Part shown: in pieces, positions 13,858 through 28,800 of the stretch
How positions within the stretch are numbered: the first letter of the stretch is position 1
Layout: the number at the start of each line of letters is the position of its first letter
Source: Psoroptes ovis
Lineage: Eukaryota > Arthropoda > Arachnida > Sarcoptiformes > Psoroptidae
Direction of reading: 5' to 3'
DNA length: 64,000 nt
NCBI GenBank assembly: GCA_002943765.1
Contig: PQWQ01000001.1
Span: 3,631,501 to 3,695,500 of the forward strand
Made by a program: the position numbers and the translations under genes
Notes under the pieces: generated by a model
The model's input: the letters and a program-made list of their open reading frames with translations, nothing else
Told to the model about the DNA's origin: nothing
Databases searched by the model: none

Positions 13858-16800
13858 GTCAGTGATTTATTTTATTTTTTCATTTTTTTAACCGTACAGA
13901 AAAAAATTGATTTGTTATTATTACAACCCAATAATTTTAATATTTGCTGAATAATAAGTGACATTTGACAAAGCGAAAGCAAAAAATCCAAATTTTAGTT
14001 CAAACAAAAATCAAAAATTTCCATTTCCAAATATCTTAACTCTTTCTTTTATTGATTTCCATGTTTATTGATGATAATAATTGTCAATCAAATTAAGTGA
14101 TTGGAACCATCATTATCATTAATGATGATGATAATATCATTAATTTAACATAGAACACACAAACAAACTTTGAATTGATTGAATCCTGAAAAAAAATAAA
14201 TTTCTATCAATGATTCTTGATTGTAATTTTGATGAGTTATCGATGATTTTCAAATTCAATCAATTTTATTCGATAAATATTATCGTTAGAATTATCAATA
14301 ATTATGACATGAAATCAATATGATTCGTATTTATTCATTTGTTTATCGAAATTATCAAGGATTTATTTCATTTCAAAAATTGTTTGTTTGTTTGTTTTGT
14401 TGCTCCTAAAATCATATCATCACCAATTATGATATTGTTGTTGTTGTTGATAGCATTCAACTAACGATGATGATGATGATCGATCAAGTTCCATTATGTT
14501 TATATTTAGATTTTTTTTTATTCCAAACAAAACTAAAATAAATGAATGAAATCAAGTCGAAAAAATTTCAAATTGTCAAATGTTGTTGATGTGTTTGACA
14601 TTTTGCAGAAATTATTTGCTTGTTTGATTTGAGTTTTTGATTTTCTGGTATACAAACATATTTATAGCTCATTTCATCTTCAAATGAGCAATGAATTCAT
14701 TGAATTTAACATTGAAATCATCAAATCATCTTAATATAAATAAATGACTATCACTCATCGCATTTTTTTTTTTGATTTGATCATTGATTTCCGTTCCATA
14801 AAATTACAATTTTTTTTTGTATATCGCAATTTATATGAAAATGATTTTCTCTTGAAAAAATCAATAATTCAATCTAAAATTATGATTTTTCAGTTGTCGT
14901 TATTACAATTATTGCCATCATCATTATGAGTATGAATCAATGGTACAATGATTTCTGTGTTTGTTTTTTTTTCTATTTTTTTTTTTTGGCTCAAAAATAG
15001 ATTTACCACCAAAAATCATTACCATTTCTCCGTTTATTTCTATGCTCTTGATGTATCTTGTTGCATTTTGAATGAAAAAAAAAACATCAATCCAAAGCAT
15101 TTTCAAGCTTCACTCAATTCACTTTCGTTTTTATCTTTATTTGTATTTCCGAAAATGAAAGTTTTTTTTTGCAAAAGAAGAAAATCAATATCAGAAACGA
15201 GAAAACGTTTCTGTCTTTAAAATTTTTCTTTTCTTGAAAATTTGAAATTCTGATCCATCAAACAAGATATTTATATTTTACAAGACAAATGTTAATCTTA
15301 CAATTGACTATAGACAATTACAATGTTTCAAAATATTTGTTTAAGCAGCAAACAATTTAAAGTAAAACATTAAAATGAAATTGAAATAAAATTTAAATCA
15401 ATCACAAGCGAAACAAAGTTAATAACCAGACCTCTTTGAGTCACAAATGACAAACATTTAAAAATGGAATTTCCTGTCAATGTATTAATCCATTAATTCA
15501 AATTATCATCATGAATGATGAATAATTTCATATCGATCTATGGATTATTAATCCATCGAAATGTTTGTTTCAATGCATGTATGCATGTATGTTATGGATA
15601 ATAAATATTGTCGTATTTTTTTTTTATTACTTGTATATTGTATTTATATGTAATACTTGTCATACATTCATTCATTCATTTTATACTTGTTTATATCAAT
15701 TTTTATTGTGATTATCATCATTATCACCATTTATTTGTTTGTACAAATACACGATGCAGACAACAAGTAAAAACACAAGTCAATTTTGAATCACATTTCA
15801 AAAATATTTCAAACATATCTCTCGTTATTTATGTTCTTTGATAAGTTTTATTGCTTTTGGTCTATGATCAAATATAATATTATTGGCAGTAAATTTCATT
15901 TTGTTTATTTGTTTGTTTTGTTTGCTTAGCTTATTGACTAATAAGCTATTTGAAAAGTTATTTCATTTTCTTCAATTTTTTCTAATTTTGGTTCAATCAT
16001 AGACTTTTGATGGAATTCAATTTTTCTCTGTTTTCTGTTTTACCCCCAAAAATGTGTTTATAACAATGCTTGAGGCATTCAATTTTTATTGTTGTCGATT
16101 CGATGATGATGATGATGATGATTTACTTATATTTGATTGTATTGCACTGTATTTATGTATTTCTTATTTTTATTTATCATCATTTGTACTGGTTTCCTCT
16201 TTTCTATTTGGAAAAATAAAAATAGATGATTGATTTGACAATTTGTGATGAACAAAATGAGTAAATAAATAAATAAACGAGTATAAACACGTGATAAGAA
16301 GAATGATGGAGAAGGAGAAAAAATTGTTCCATTTATGATGATGACGATCATCATCTCAAAACATTGTCTCCAAGGCCAATGTTTTATTGTGATCAATTTT
16401 ATGTGTTTTTTTGTTGATGGTAAATGGTCGAAATTGAAAATTGAAATTCAATTACAATTGTCAAAGTTTCAAAATCGAAAGAAATGAAAAATTCGTCCAA
16501 TAATTACATTATGATCATTACGATTTTCAATTTACAGCTTCCGAATTGAATTAAATGGTTCATTTTTCTCATTCAAATTGTATTCTATGAATTATTTCGC
16601 TTCTTCTCCGTTCTATCTTGGATTTATTACGTGTGACACGTGTTCCCTTTTCCCTAGTAGTTGTTGCCATAGCATTTTCATGAGCACTATTTCATTGTCA
16701 AAAATTTCCAAAAAACCCAATGAAAATGTAAAACGAGTATAATCTTTGAATAATTCTCCTCTTATTTTAATTCATTGTTCATGCTTTCATACATGCATTT

Positions 16801-19800
16801 CAAATCCATATGGTTCCAGAATATGGTTTCGGTGTGTATGGATGCTTTCAAGTTTTTTTTCAAAAAAAAAGAGATACTTTGTGAGAAGCTGCTTAAAATT
16901 TACCAGCTGTTGTGAAATCTTATTATTATTATTTGATGATTATTAATATTATTTGCATTATTATCATTATTGTTGGTTGCAAAAATGTTGCAATATTTCT
17001 AATAATACACTTTTTCTATTAATGGAAATTGCTAGAGAATAATGAAACCACCTAAACATTAATGAATCAACCATTGTTGAATCATTGAAAATGTTTTTCG
17101 TATGCCATGTTTTGTGTAAAATGAAAATTGTGAAACAACTAAGCAACATTTTGATTAAGTTTTAGGAAAATTATAAAAATTGATTTCTCATTTGTGATTT
17201 GTTGTTGTTGTTGATTAATCATACCACAAACTTCAACCGTGGAATTTATTTATTTATTCATTTTCAGGAACGAATCAATGTAATTGTTGTTGATGTTTGA
17301 TTGAATACAAGCAAGCAAACCAAGACACAAACAAGCAAAAATCATTAAAAATTTCATTAAAATTTCATAAAACAATTATAAATTGTAAATTGTAGTAATA
17401 ATAATAATGATTTACAAACATGTACAAATCCAAAAAGAAATGAGAAATTTTCAAAAATAAAATTCCAGCTAAATATATAATCATCGACGACGACGATGAT
17501 GATGACAACCTTCAAATTATTGCGAATTCTGCGTGTGTGTGTGTGAAACTATGTCTACTGTACACAGTCATAACCCTTCAAAAAATTTCATGAACAAATC
17601 ATTCTTTGTGTCGTATTCATGAAGACAAAACATGAGAGAAAAATTTCTCAATAAAAATAAAAATGAAATTAAAATGAAATGAAACATCATTAAAAAATAA
17701 TAATAATAATGATAATGATTGTAATAATGATTACAATAGAGATGCTTAAATCTCTTGTTGTTGTGAACAATAACTTGTGTGTTTCAGTGTGTATGTTTTC
17801 ACCATTTGTACGTATATATAATTAGCCGAATGATTTCCAACATTTGTTGTTTACCTGTTCGTTTGTGTGTGCGAGTTAGTTGGTATGCTTTTTTTGTATG
17901 CCTGAATACCTGAATTATTATTATCATCATTATCATCGTATTCTTACAAGGTTCACGATGATAAAATAGAAAAAATACAATTAAATATTTGAATCATTTC
18001 TAAAAACTTTAAATTATTTCATGAATCTTATTTTATATTTAGCAACCAGTATATGAAATAATTGTTGCTGTCATCATTATCATTATCATTCATTATATAT
18101 GTTACTGAAAGATATTTTCAAAGGAGAAAAAATGGAATAAAATAAATGTCTTAAGGTTTCTTCATTGTGAAGGTATTCTTCAGTATACAACCAAGAAATA
18201 CTTTTGTATTATTCCATGTGTTCTGTATGTTCTTCCGTAGACAATTTTTAAATTATTATATCGTAAATTTTATCCATTCAACCGTCTGTATTTCAATATT
18301 TTTTCTGGTATCTTTGTATTAGATTTGTCTCTATTATTATTTCGAATAAATCTAATAAAAATTAACATTTAACTATGAACAATGATAATGATGGCCATGG
18401 AATCGATGCATTGCTTTGTATGTGTGGTTATTCGTATGGTAGTCGATGTTTCGAGATGATGAATTCATGCACATCGTGAATCATTATGTTTTTATTTTGA
18501 TTGTTTGTATTATTATTATTATTTTTATTTGAAAATGAAATTTTCAATATTTTTTCTTTTCCATTTCATTCTTCATTGATCATTGATCATAATCAAAAAG
18601 AATTCAAATAAATTGATGCTCAACGCTTCAATGTTCAATGATAATGATGTTGATGATGATAAAGATCCATAGAGAGAGACTTTAAACAATATCTACAATT
18701 GAATACACTGGTTGGCTGCCTGGCTGAATTGGTTAGTTGGTTGATTGGTTAGTGGTTATGTTCAATGATGGTGGTGATGTTGAAGTTGGTGGTGGTGGTG
18801 GTTGTTGGCTGTGAAATTGTGTTTCTGATGAACACAAGAACATTTCCATTTCATATTTCATTTTGAATTGGAAATAGAAAAATATATTTCTTTTGTATTT
18901 TATTATTGTTATTCTCTTCATGTTGATTATTGTTTGTTTGATGTGTAGTATATACGCCAATTGTAATCAAACAAACTAACAATGACCAACCATATACAAA
19001 CGATAATAATTTTTTTCGATATTTTTTTTTGAATTGATGCGGTTGGTTGCCCTTCAAAAAATGTAAAATAAAAAATGTGAAAGTAATTCTTAATATGTTT
19101 GTGTGTTTGTATTTTTCATTTTCTCTTTACCATTTTCTGCCATCATTTCAATTGCTTTAAACGCTTCGGAATGGCTTTGGTTGATATTCATTCATTCAGT
19201 CATTCATCCATTGTGATGATTATGTGAGTGCCAAAAATTGTTCAAAAACATTTTCAAGTTTCCAAAGAAATTCAAAAAATTCAATTCCATCATTCTTTGC
19301 TCTAATCGAGATCGAAATTTGAAAACCTTAAATTAAAAATTGACATTGAAATATTTCAATTCAAGAGAATTTCAATTGATTTTGTTTGAATGAAATGAAT
19401 GCATTTCAATCATTTTTTGAATAATTTTGGATGATATTTTTTTTTCATTTGATTTCATTTTACCCAAAATGCTATATTCACGTAAGAATCTTCAATTATT
19501 GGTTTTTTTTTAAAAATAAATTTGATTAGATTCATCTTGAATGATTCATTCATTTATTCATGGTTTGTTTGTAAATGATTATTATCGAATTATTGATTCA
19601 TTTCTCATGACTAATTTCTTTATATTCAGCAGTGACTTGCGTGTATAACGCCTTCAGGCGTCACACTAATCAAATATCATGAATTTAAGAAAAAAAATGA
19701 AAAATAATCATAATTTCTGATACATTTAATAATGATAATTATTATTAGTAATATTATCAATATTATAATTATTATGATTATTAGCATTTAAAATCAAAAT

Positions 19801-22800
19801 ACTAATCATTGAATTTCACTGGACATTCTCCGTGAAGATTTTTTCCATATTTTTTTCTTTTTAAATTCTCCGAAAATTCATTATCATTTCTTGAATGTCT
19901 ACCGTATATTTTATTTCATGTATTCATTATTTTTCATTTCCATATAAACACACACACACATGTGTGTATGTATGCATAGCCATAGCTGATGAAAGTTTCG
20001 CATTTTTTAGATTGATTCATTCATTCATTTATTTTCATTTTAATAATGATTATTATTGTGTATACCATCATCAATACAATTATCATTATCATTAATGAAT
20101 GAATATTTTTTCCAATGAGCTGCTTAATTGTGCATTCTGTACACACATATACACATTTGCTTTTGCAAATCTATTCGTATATTTGTACATAGTTACTGAT
20201 TTACTGACTTATTGACTTGAATTAATGAATAAAACCATGCCAGAAATAGCTATTCATTGGGCTTTGAAAAATGATGCCAAATCAACGTATAGCCTGAAAA
20301 GAAATGAAGAAAAATCATTGATTATATTCAATTGAATTGAATCTAATGAATACATATTGAATGGATTTGATTTTCTTTTATTTTGATTGTTATTTTGTTT
20401 CGTCAATGATTTTTCAATTTGAAACATTGCGAATCATTTTTTATATACTTTTAATTTTCATTTTCATTACTTTTATTGTGTTTGTGTGTTTGCACGCTTT
20501 GTTCAACATTTATTTTTAATTATTCATTGATTTATCCATTTTCTTTATCGAAAATAAAAAAATCTTAATGGAAAATTAATGAATAATTAGCAATTTGAAT
20601 TCAATTCGAATTGAATTTGATCGACATGAAATGAACAAATCATGTTTCGCACATCAATTTTCAATTATTTGATTTGGTTTTGAATCGTCAATGGCTATTT
20701 CTGACGTATTTTTATCCTCATAATCATTAATCCAATGAATCCAGAGCAAATGATGAGTCTTTGCTCATTAAAAACTGTCATTTGAAAATTTTTTGAAAGA
20801 AAAAAACCGGGAAATGATTGAAATTTTCGTTCTTAAATCGATTCAATTTAAACATATACTTTCATCTAATCAAATATAAATGAAATGAAAGAAGAAGGAA
20901 TTTTTCGCTTTTCATCCATACATCCATCGATTCAATCAATCCAATCCAATCATTTATTCTATTTTCGCTTTCATTCATTCATTGATTCATTCAATAATTC
21001 AACGACAACAGCAACACACATGATTCATATTCCTCGATAAAACATGATCGATGATGATGATGATGTTGATGTTTGGTTTGGTTTTATTGGAATATGAAAA
21101 AAAATTCTTTTCTAGCTGCCAGTGATGGTAATTATTATTACTTTGATTTTGATTCGCCTACAGATTCTCAGATTCATTCATTGATTCAATCATTCATATT
21201 TTGGCAGCTGCCATTGATTGCTGTCATTTTATCTCTTTTTGAAATTTTTCTGGAAAAAATGCAAATTTCTGCCCTTTGCCTTTGAACTTTCAAATATTCT
21301 TTATTTCAATCCTATTCCACAGAGCGAATGGTTGTTATTATCATTGAAATAAGGAATGAAATTATTATTATTGAAATGGATGAGAAATTTTCTCATCCAT
21401 TCATTTATTCATTTCTATAATGATTTGGTATGAATGGGTGGTGGCGCCATTTGATTATATAATAATAATCATCATCATAATAACCAGATGGAAATGAGAA
21501 TTAATTTTTTAAAAATTCCTATCTACCCTTGTGTTCAGTTTTTCTGCGTAGTTTTTTTCCATTATTCATCATGATGATGAAAAAATATTTACCATTATTA
21601 TCATTATTCTCCACTCCCAATTATGTTTTTGATGATAAATGTGTGTGTGTGCACTAACAAACAACAGCCAAACAAAGCAATGATAATGACCTTTGTCGAC
21701 CTTTCACCTGATGAATTTTTTGATTCGTTTAATATTTTTTTCCAGTTCATTCTTCATTCTCAATTTTCAATGTGTTCATACGTATGTTTTTTTTTTTTTT
21801 TTTTTTTTTGATCAAAAGTTTTCTGCCTTTGAAGATATGATGATGTCTGTCTTTTAATATGTTTGATGGTCGATGCACGAATTTCTTATGAAAAATTCTC
21901 CCAACAAAAAACCGGCTCTGTCATGTCATAACCTTTGGCCATTGTTGTGAATGACGAAAAAGGATGAATATTTAAAAAATTCTTTCTAGAAAAATTTTAA
22001 TTCTTTGATGTTTTTAAATTTGAAAAGAACGAAAATTCAAACTTATTTAAAACATCAAAAGAGATGGTATCATACCTTACCATATCATTATTATTTAGCC
22101 AAATGTTTTGCCATTTTTCCATTGAAAATTTAAATTCAATGATATTATCGTTGTTATTATTATCATTATTATCGGCCTCATTATCATTGTTTTCGCTTGT
22201 CAAATGACTAAAAATGGTGAAATTACACGGGCGCCATGCACATATTCACACAAACACACACAAAAAAATCACTATTATCATTGTAAAATTAGATTTATAT
22301 GATAAAATTTGAAAAAAAAAATGAAAAAAATTCACGGTTTAATAATAAATCGCTCATGTTGCTATTGATGTTTTCGTTATTCTAAGTGAATCTTACCATC
22401 GTTGCAGGAGAAACAAAAAACAATATCAAAATTGAAATCTCTACCGGTTTTCATTATTATTATTATTATTATCATGATCATGTGAATAATATTGAAATTT
22501 TTCACGAAAAAAATGTGCTTTTCATCACATGTATGTGTGTATGTTTCCATCCATTCATCGGAATGGCACATTTTTCTTGATTTTGTTTTGCCATTGTTCA
22601 ATCGTTGAAGACAATGATCAACAATTTTCAATAAACAATGGATGTATTTTCTTCTGTAAATAGTGATGATGAAAAATGGTCATTCATATCGACTTGATGG
22701 CAGCCAAATGATGATAACATTGAAACTATTTTTGTCCAATTGTTTTTGCTATTCAGTTTTTGGTGTGTTTAACTAATTGCAAACAAATGAAAGTATTTTT

Positions 22801-25800
22801 GCTTTTTGAGAAATGGTAAACACTTCTTCGTTATCCATCACTTTCACTTGTGATTGAATCGAAAAATTGGCCAAATTCCTTTAACTTCAAAGTGGAATCT
22901 CTTCAATTTCTTCGAAATCTAAGCACAGATAAATCGACGACGACGACAACCGTCGAGATGGAGAAATATACTTCTTACTTTGAAGGAAAATTTGTAACTT
23001 TAAAATTCAAATCACCGAAAATTGATGTCGTTTGATAATGCAAATTAATTGATGGAAAAAATTTTCAAAGTTCAACCCGAAAAATCTCCCAAATGACAAT
23101 GAATTGAAAAATAAAATGAAGAAATTCAAACTTCATTCTCCTCTATCCATTATTTGAGAATTATTTTGAAAAGAACTCATTAATTTATGAATAAAAAATC
23201 TTCATTCATTCATTCATTCATTGTTCAATGTTTACTTTATATATGATCACATTTTGTTATTGGTTTAATCGAGTAAAAAAAAGTTTATGTAATTTTTACA
23301 AATTCACCATTTTCTTCTTTTTAAACTTTGTCATTGAAAATTTGATTGATCGATTATAATTATTGGTAATTATTCTCTCGTTTCATATTTGAAAAAAGCA
23401 TGAAAAAAACAAATTACATTTAGCACACACACACATCTGTGTCAATAATCACATTTCCATTGAATTCCATGTGATTATATATGAATTTTTCTTGATAATT
23501 TTGACCGAAAATTTATGAAAATTCCTGTTTAAAATTTGACTAAATTTAATTTGATATTAATTGAAAAAAATTGAATTGAATTAAATTACTAGTCAAATTA
23601 CACAATTTTCCTGCGTTAATGTTTTAACATTCCGGTAATTTGCCTTTAAAATTAATTATCATTATTATCTATCGATAATTATATGTGTAGTTTATGGTTC
23701 ATTTATGATAATCAAGATAATTTACAAGCCAGAATTATATCAGGAATATTCTTGATTCTATTTTGAATTTTCGAAAAAAGAAACACATTTCATTCGAGCA
23801 TTATTATCATTTGAAAATGTCTGTTTTAAAATAGATGTTTATGATGCATCAATAAACAAATTCATGTTGTTTGTTTGTTCAAAATAAACAAAAACATTTA
23901 CAACACTTGTCCAGTGTGTAATCATCATTATTATTATGATTATTATTAATATTAATACCAAAAATAATAATATTTATACTGATAATAATGATGATTATTA
24001 TTATGATCACACCTGGCATTTAAATACATATTTATATTTTGATAATTAATTTTTAAAATAGAAAATTTTTTCTCCTCTCAATTCATTCCATATACACAAT
24101 GGTTTTTTGTTTAAATGGCCAATGTCAATAAACATCATCATCATCGATGGTTGAATGAATAAATGCATCAATGAATGAATGAATGAACACATGTTTTTTT
24201 CAAATTTAAAAAATTTCAGGTTCCGTGTTTTCTAAAAAAAATAAATAAATTCAATCTAAAAAATTGAAAATAATGATGATAAACACTCATTATCATTATT
24301 ATAATGGTATAAAAAATGAATAAATTCTTACCATACACCTGTCACTCACTTAACTATTGATAATCATTGATTATTGTTTGTTTGTTTGTTGTTCAATTGA
24401 TCAACAACAACAACAGAAACAGCAGCAGCAGCAGTTGAATTGATTTGAATTTAATTCAATTTCAAAGTATACAAATGTGTAACAACAACGTCGATGTTAT
24501 TTGGATTTTGGAGAATCTTGTTTTTAGATTTTATTTTCTTCGCTTCAATTTTTCAAGACTCCATCATTTATTGTTTCTCATGGTTGCCTGCATTTTGTTT
24601 CATCTTGTGTGAACATTTTCTTTCGATTTAATGAGAAAAAATAGATAAATTATCTTGTTTTTTATGTGCCATGTTTCAACAAAGATTATTTATTTTTGTT
24701 TTAGGTTTTTACTTTGTATTCATTTGTTGTTGTTCATTCGTTTCTTTCTTAAGGATCTTCTTCTTCTTCTTCGCTTGCAAATGGCCATAATTCTTGTGTC
24801 AAGAATCCATTTCATTCTTATTCAAGATTTTTTTTTCAATTACAACTAAAACAAATTACAAGTTCTGAATAAATTCTGTTTGTTCTCTCTATGATAATTC
24901 GTTTTCAATGATAATGATACCACACGAATATTGTAATGATGATGATGATGATGATGATCACAATGTTTCTGTGTGACCAAATGGCCAATAATTTAGTCGA
25001 ATAATTTCATCTATGCATTATCTATTGACGTGTTTTGGTCGAATAAATTGTTTGTGTTAAGGATTTTTATTCTTTAATTTTCATTCCATTTTATTTCATT
25101 TTGAATGTAATATTTCATTGATTATCATGACGATCATCATCATCGATACTCTATTGGGGATCATCAACCTTTAAACAATAAAATAAATAAATGTCCGAGT
25201 AATAGAAAGAAACCTATGAGATGAATTTTTAATATGTCTGCGTACAAATTATCTGAGTGTATGTGCACGAATAAATAAATCCTTTTGGCTGTTGGTCAAC
25301 AGCAATTTATCCATGGATTTTCATGACAAACGAAAATTTATTTTATTTTGAAACAGAATCAAACGTATCGAATATGAGTGGAATTTTATCGAAAGTCTCA
25401 ATAGATTCTGATCATTCATTCATTTGGTATTCCCGAATGAATTTCCCTAAAAAAATCTGAAAATAAAAATAAATAAATGAAAACCAAATAACCTAAAACC
25501 CTAGAATATCATCATAAATTGAATTTTATTTCATTATTTGGGTTGGTCAATGACTTTTAATTGAATTAATTTTCATTTATTTATTTATTATTTTTACTCA
25601 ATTTATTTATACAGGACATGAAGACATATTTTTTGTTATTTTGGCTGCCACTTTCATTCCCTTCATCCAACCAATACATTCTAAATGATATTAGATTATC
25701 ATTGTCATTGTTGGATTTTGTAATTTAGTGTTTTGTTTGTGTGTGCTGTTTTCAATTTAAAAATCAATCAATCATCATCGTACAATGTGTGTAAATAAAT

Positions 25801-28800
25801 GGTAAAAATTTTAAATTTTCATTCATTTTTTCATTTAAAAAAATGAAAAATTTTGTGTTTGTTTGTTTGACACACAACAAATTGAATTGGAAATGAATTT
25901 CAATGAAAAAATAAAAGAAATAAATTGGATTATATCAATACACGCATATGAATGTAAAGCGAAGATTTTAAAATTTAATATTTTTTCAAATAATGCATCC
26001 CACTCTGAAATTTCTTGAGAATTGCACTCAAAAAACATGAGACAAAATAAATAAAATAACAGCATCCGTATTCGTATGAGTATAAATGTCAAAAAACTGT
26101 TACGAATTATTGTTTGTTGTTTGTTATGAATTCAAAATTCAACTAAAATCCTATCAAAATCATAATAATTATTATTATTCTTATTATAATGATTATAATG
26201 TGTCAACAAAGCTATAAATCTATATGTTTGAAATTCCAAAAAAAAAATTAAAAATTGTATCATAAAATACATAAATATTTCAGATTAATAGATATTTGTG
26301 TTTGTGCGTAAGTTTGTGTGTGTGTGTGTGTGTTTGTGTGTAAAATTAATATCATCTAAGCTCAAATATTGAAATGAATTTAAAAACACTAAATTAGCTT
26401 TTAATAAACTGCAGAAAGTGATGATTAAATGAATAAATATAATAAATCTTTATTTTTTTCAAATAAATAAAATTAAAGATTAAAGATTCCTTAAATCTTA
26501 TGGAAATCCATAAATTTTTTCTTTAAAATTCAATTGCAGTAAAGCTTCATAAAAACTCCTACGTACAATCAAAGTGTGCAGTAAATTGAAAATATAAATA
26601 TTTGTTTAAATATGAACGCAATAACATCCGAAAGCAAAGTTAATCTAGTTCCAATGATACAGCTTATATAAGTATTGAAACCTTAAATTCACCGGATCAT
26701 TTTTCCTTTTACCTCAACGTATTATTTCAAAGAATTATCTATCCATACATATCCATTCATTTGAATTGAAACCGATTTTTTTTTCTGTTCGACCACACGA
26801 TATTCAAAGATATTTGAATTTAAAAACTTACCTGTGATCTCATATACAAATAACTTTTATTCCATTTAAAGTCATTTTTGCTTTCTGAAATGAAATATAT
26901 CCGAATAGAAAAAAGATGGAAATTTCTGTTTCTCGTTTGTTTGTTTGTCCAATTTTGGTATTAAATTTTTGAAAAATTTATATGCATTCAAAATAATTAA
27001 TCTTCTATGATTTTCATTTTTAAATAAATTATATAATCATAATCACATAAGATAATAATCGTAATAATAATAAATCTAAGCTAATAAAACGAGGTTAGGT
27101 GGGAGTATATTTCGCTTATTTCTGCTGTTGAATAATTGATTTCGCTGAGATTTTTAAATTAATTATGTTGATTTGAATTTATTTTACTTTACTTTTATCC
27201 GTTTATTGATTCATTTTTCAATTAAATTTACTATTTCTTCTTAAACTGTATCATCGGTCGCTTAACTAAATTTTTTCGAAAAAATTCGTTGTAACACAGC
27301 AGAAATTTCAAAGCATTTTTGATACAGAAAAAAAGGCCTCCGAAAATTCAAAAATATTCCCTCATTTCTGCCATTTTCAGTGCAAAAAATAAATTGAATA
27401 ATCTTTGATCAGTCAAAGATATCGAAAAAATTATCATCATCATCACCATCATCATTGATCTGTCATAACTTGTGACAAAAACAGAATATTCTTCGCTGCA
27501 TCCATTGATTCATTCATTAATTCATTGATTATTCAATGTGAATTACTTAAAAATGAATGAATGGATGGAAAAATATATTTTTTTCAGGCTTCAAACAAAG
27601 ATTGATTGAATTTTTTTCTCCGAATTTTTCTCGTTTGAAATTTACAGAAAGCAACAAACACTGGAGGACTGCTTTACTTAGTTAGTCAATTAATCAACCA
27701 AGAAAATGAATAGAAAATATTCAATTATTTAATTTACATTTACATATCAAAAAATAGAAAGATAATAAACTAAAAAAAAATTTTCAAATGCCTTTCAAAG
27801 GAATGAATGATGCCTTAATTCAATTTTTTCCTCATTGAAAATTATTTAATCAATATTGATTTTTCCATCTTTTCTCTATGGTTGTGTTTATCGTGTATTC
27901 AATTTTCAATATTTTCCTATGCGTATATTGGCCCACATTTTTGCATATTTCCGGACAAAGAATTATAAAGTTTTGTAACCAGTAAATTATATCTCCAGCC
28001 ATTTCATATGTCCATATCATTTAATGTGTTGGAAGAGAAAATATTGTCATATTGAAAATAAGAATGTTTGAAACAATTTTTGAACTGAATATCAAAAGGA
28101 AATGTGACAAAAAAAAACTAAACAAAACTAAATAATAATAATCATATAAAAACACTTGATGTTAGTGTTGATCAATGTTTGGTGTTCTCACACATTGTGA
28201 ATTTATAATAATGATAATCCAAAGTGATAATATATGATGTAAACTTCCTGTGTATATTCTTTTATTGGTGTTTGATAATGTTGATTAACACACACATATA
28301 TATTAGCCAAAATAATAATAATAATGATATTTATTTGTTAAATATTTATTTTTTGTATCATTGTTGAAACATATATTCATTCATATGCACACATATAAAT
28401 ATATTTTTGTGATGTTTTTTGCCGTTGAATATAATATATAATATGAAGATGAACAAAAAAGATAATTTAATTCGCCATTATTAGCATGATATATGAATGT
28501 GTGTCTGTGTGTATGTTAAGTGATGATAAATTGTAGCGCGACAATCGAAATAGAATTTAAAAAATTAGAACAAAAGAGAATTTCAGAAAAGTTCGATTTC
28601 TGGGATTGGGATTCCCAGGAAATTTTCTTTTTCGTTTTTACCAACCATATAAATAGACCCCAACATAGAAAATTAATATAGAAAAAATTCCATCTCATTT
28701 AATTTTTGTATTTCGTTTAAATAATTTCTAATTTTGTGTTAATAAATATATCGTATAACGAGTTTCGATTTTGTTCTTTGTTTACAAGTCACGGCAATAT

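Larger units (their letters stand above)
13858..28531 (+). other. luna intron 1, 5' part
   Basis: This is non-coding, AT-rich intron sequence starting with GTCAGT. It is dense in microsatellites, including a (GAT)n near 16103-16121, a (GGT)n near 18786-18802, poly(T) at 21787-21809, (GAT)n at 24936-24959 and (TG)n at 26315-26332. A perfect 13-bp-arm hairpin lies at 21375-21401. Long AT-rich semi-palindromes occur near 23,920-24,006. Every open frame here is short, low-complexity and without family similarity. Regulatory elements are likely in an intron of this size but cannot be located from one genome. Confidence 0.7.

Noticed and set aside
13858..13950. Extension of luna exon 1 past the donor
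   Set aside because: The frame continues with FFIFLTVQKK-type sequence unlike any KLF, whereas the donor at 13858 falls exactly at the conserved motif break.
28516..28698. Minus-strand frame in the 5' LTR, repeated at 33541-33750
   Set aside because: It occurs twice only because the LTR is duplicated. It is short and lies antisense to the retrotransposon with no known counterpart in BEL/Pao elements.
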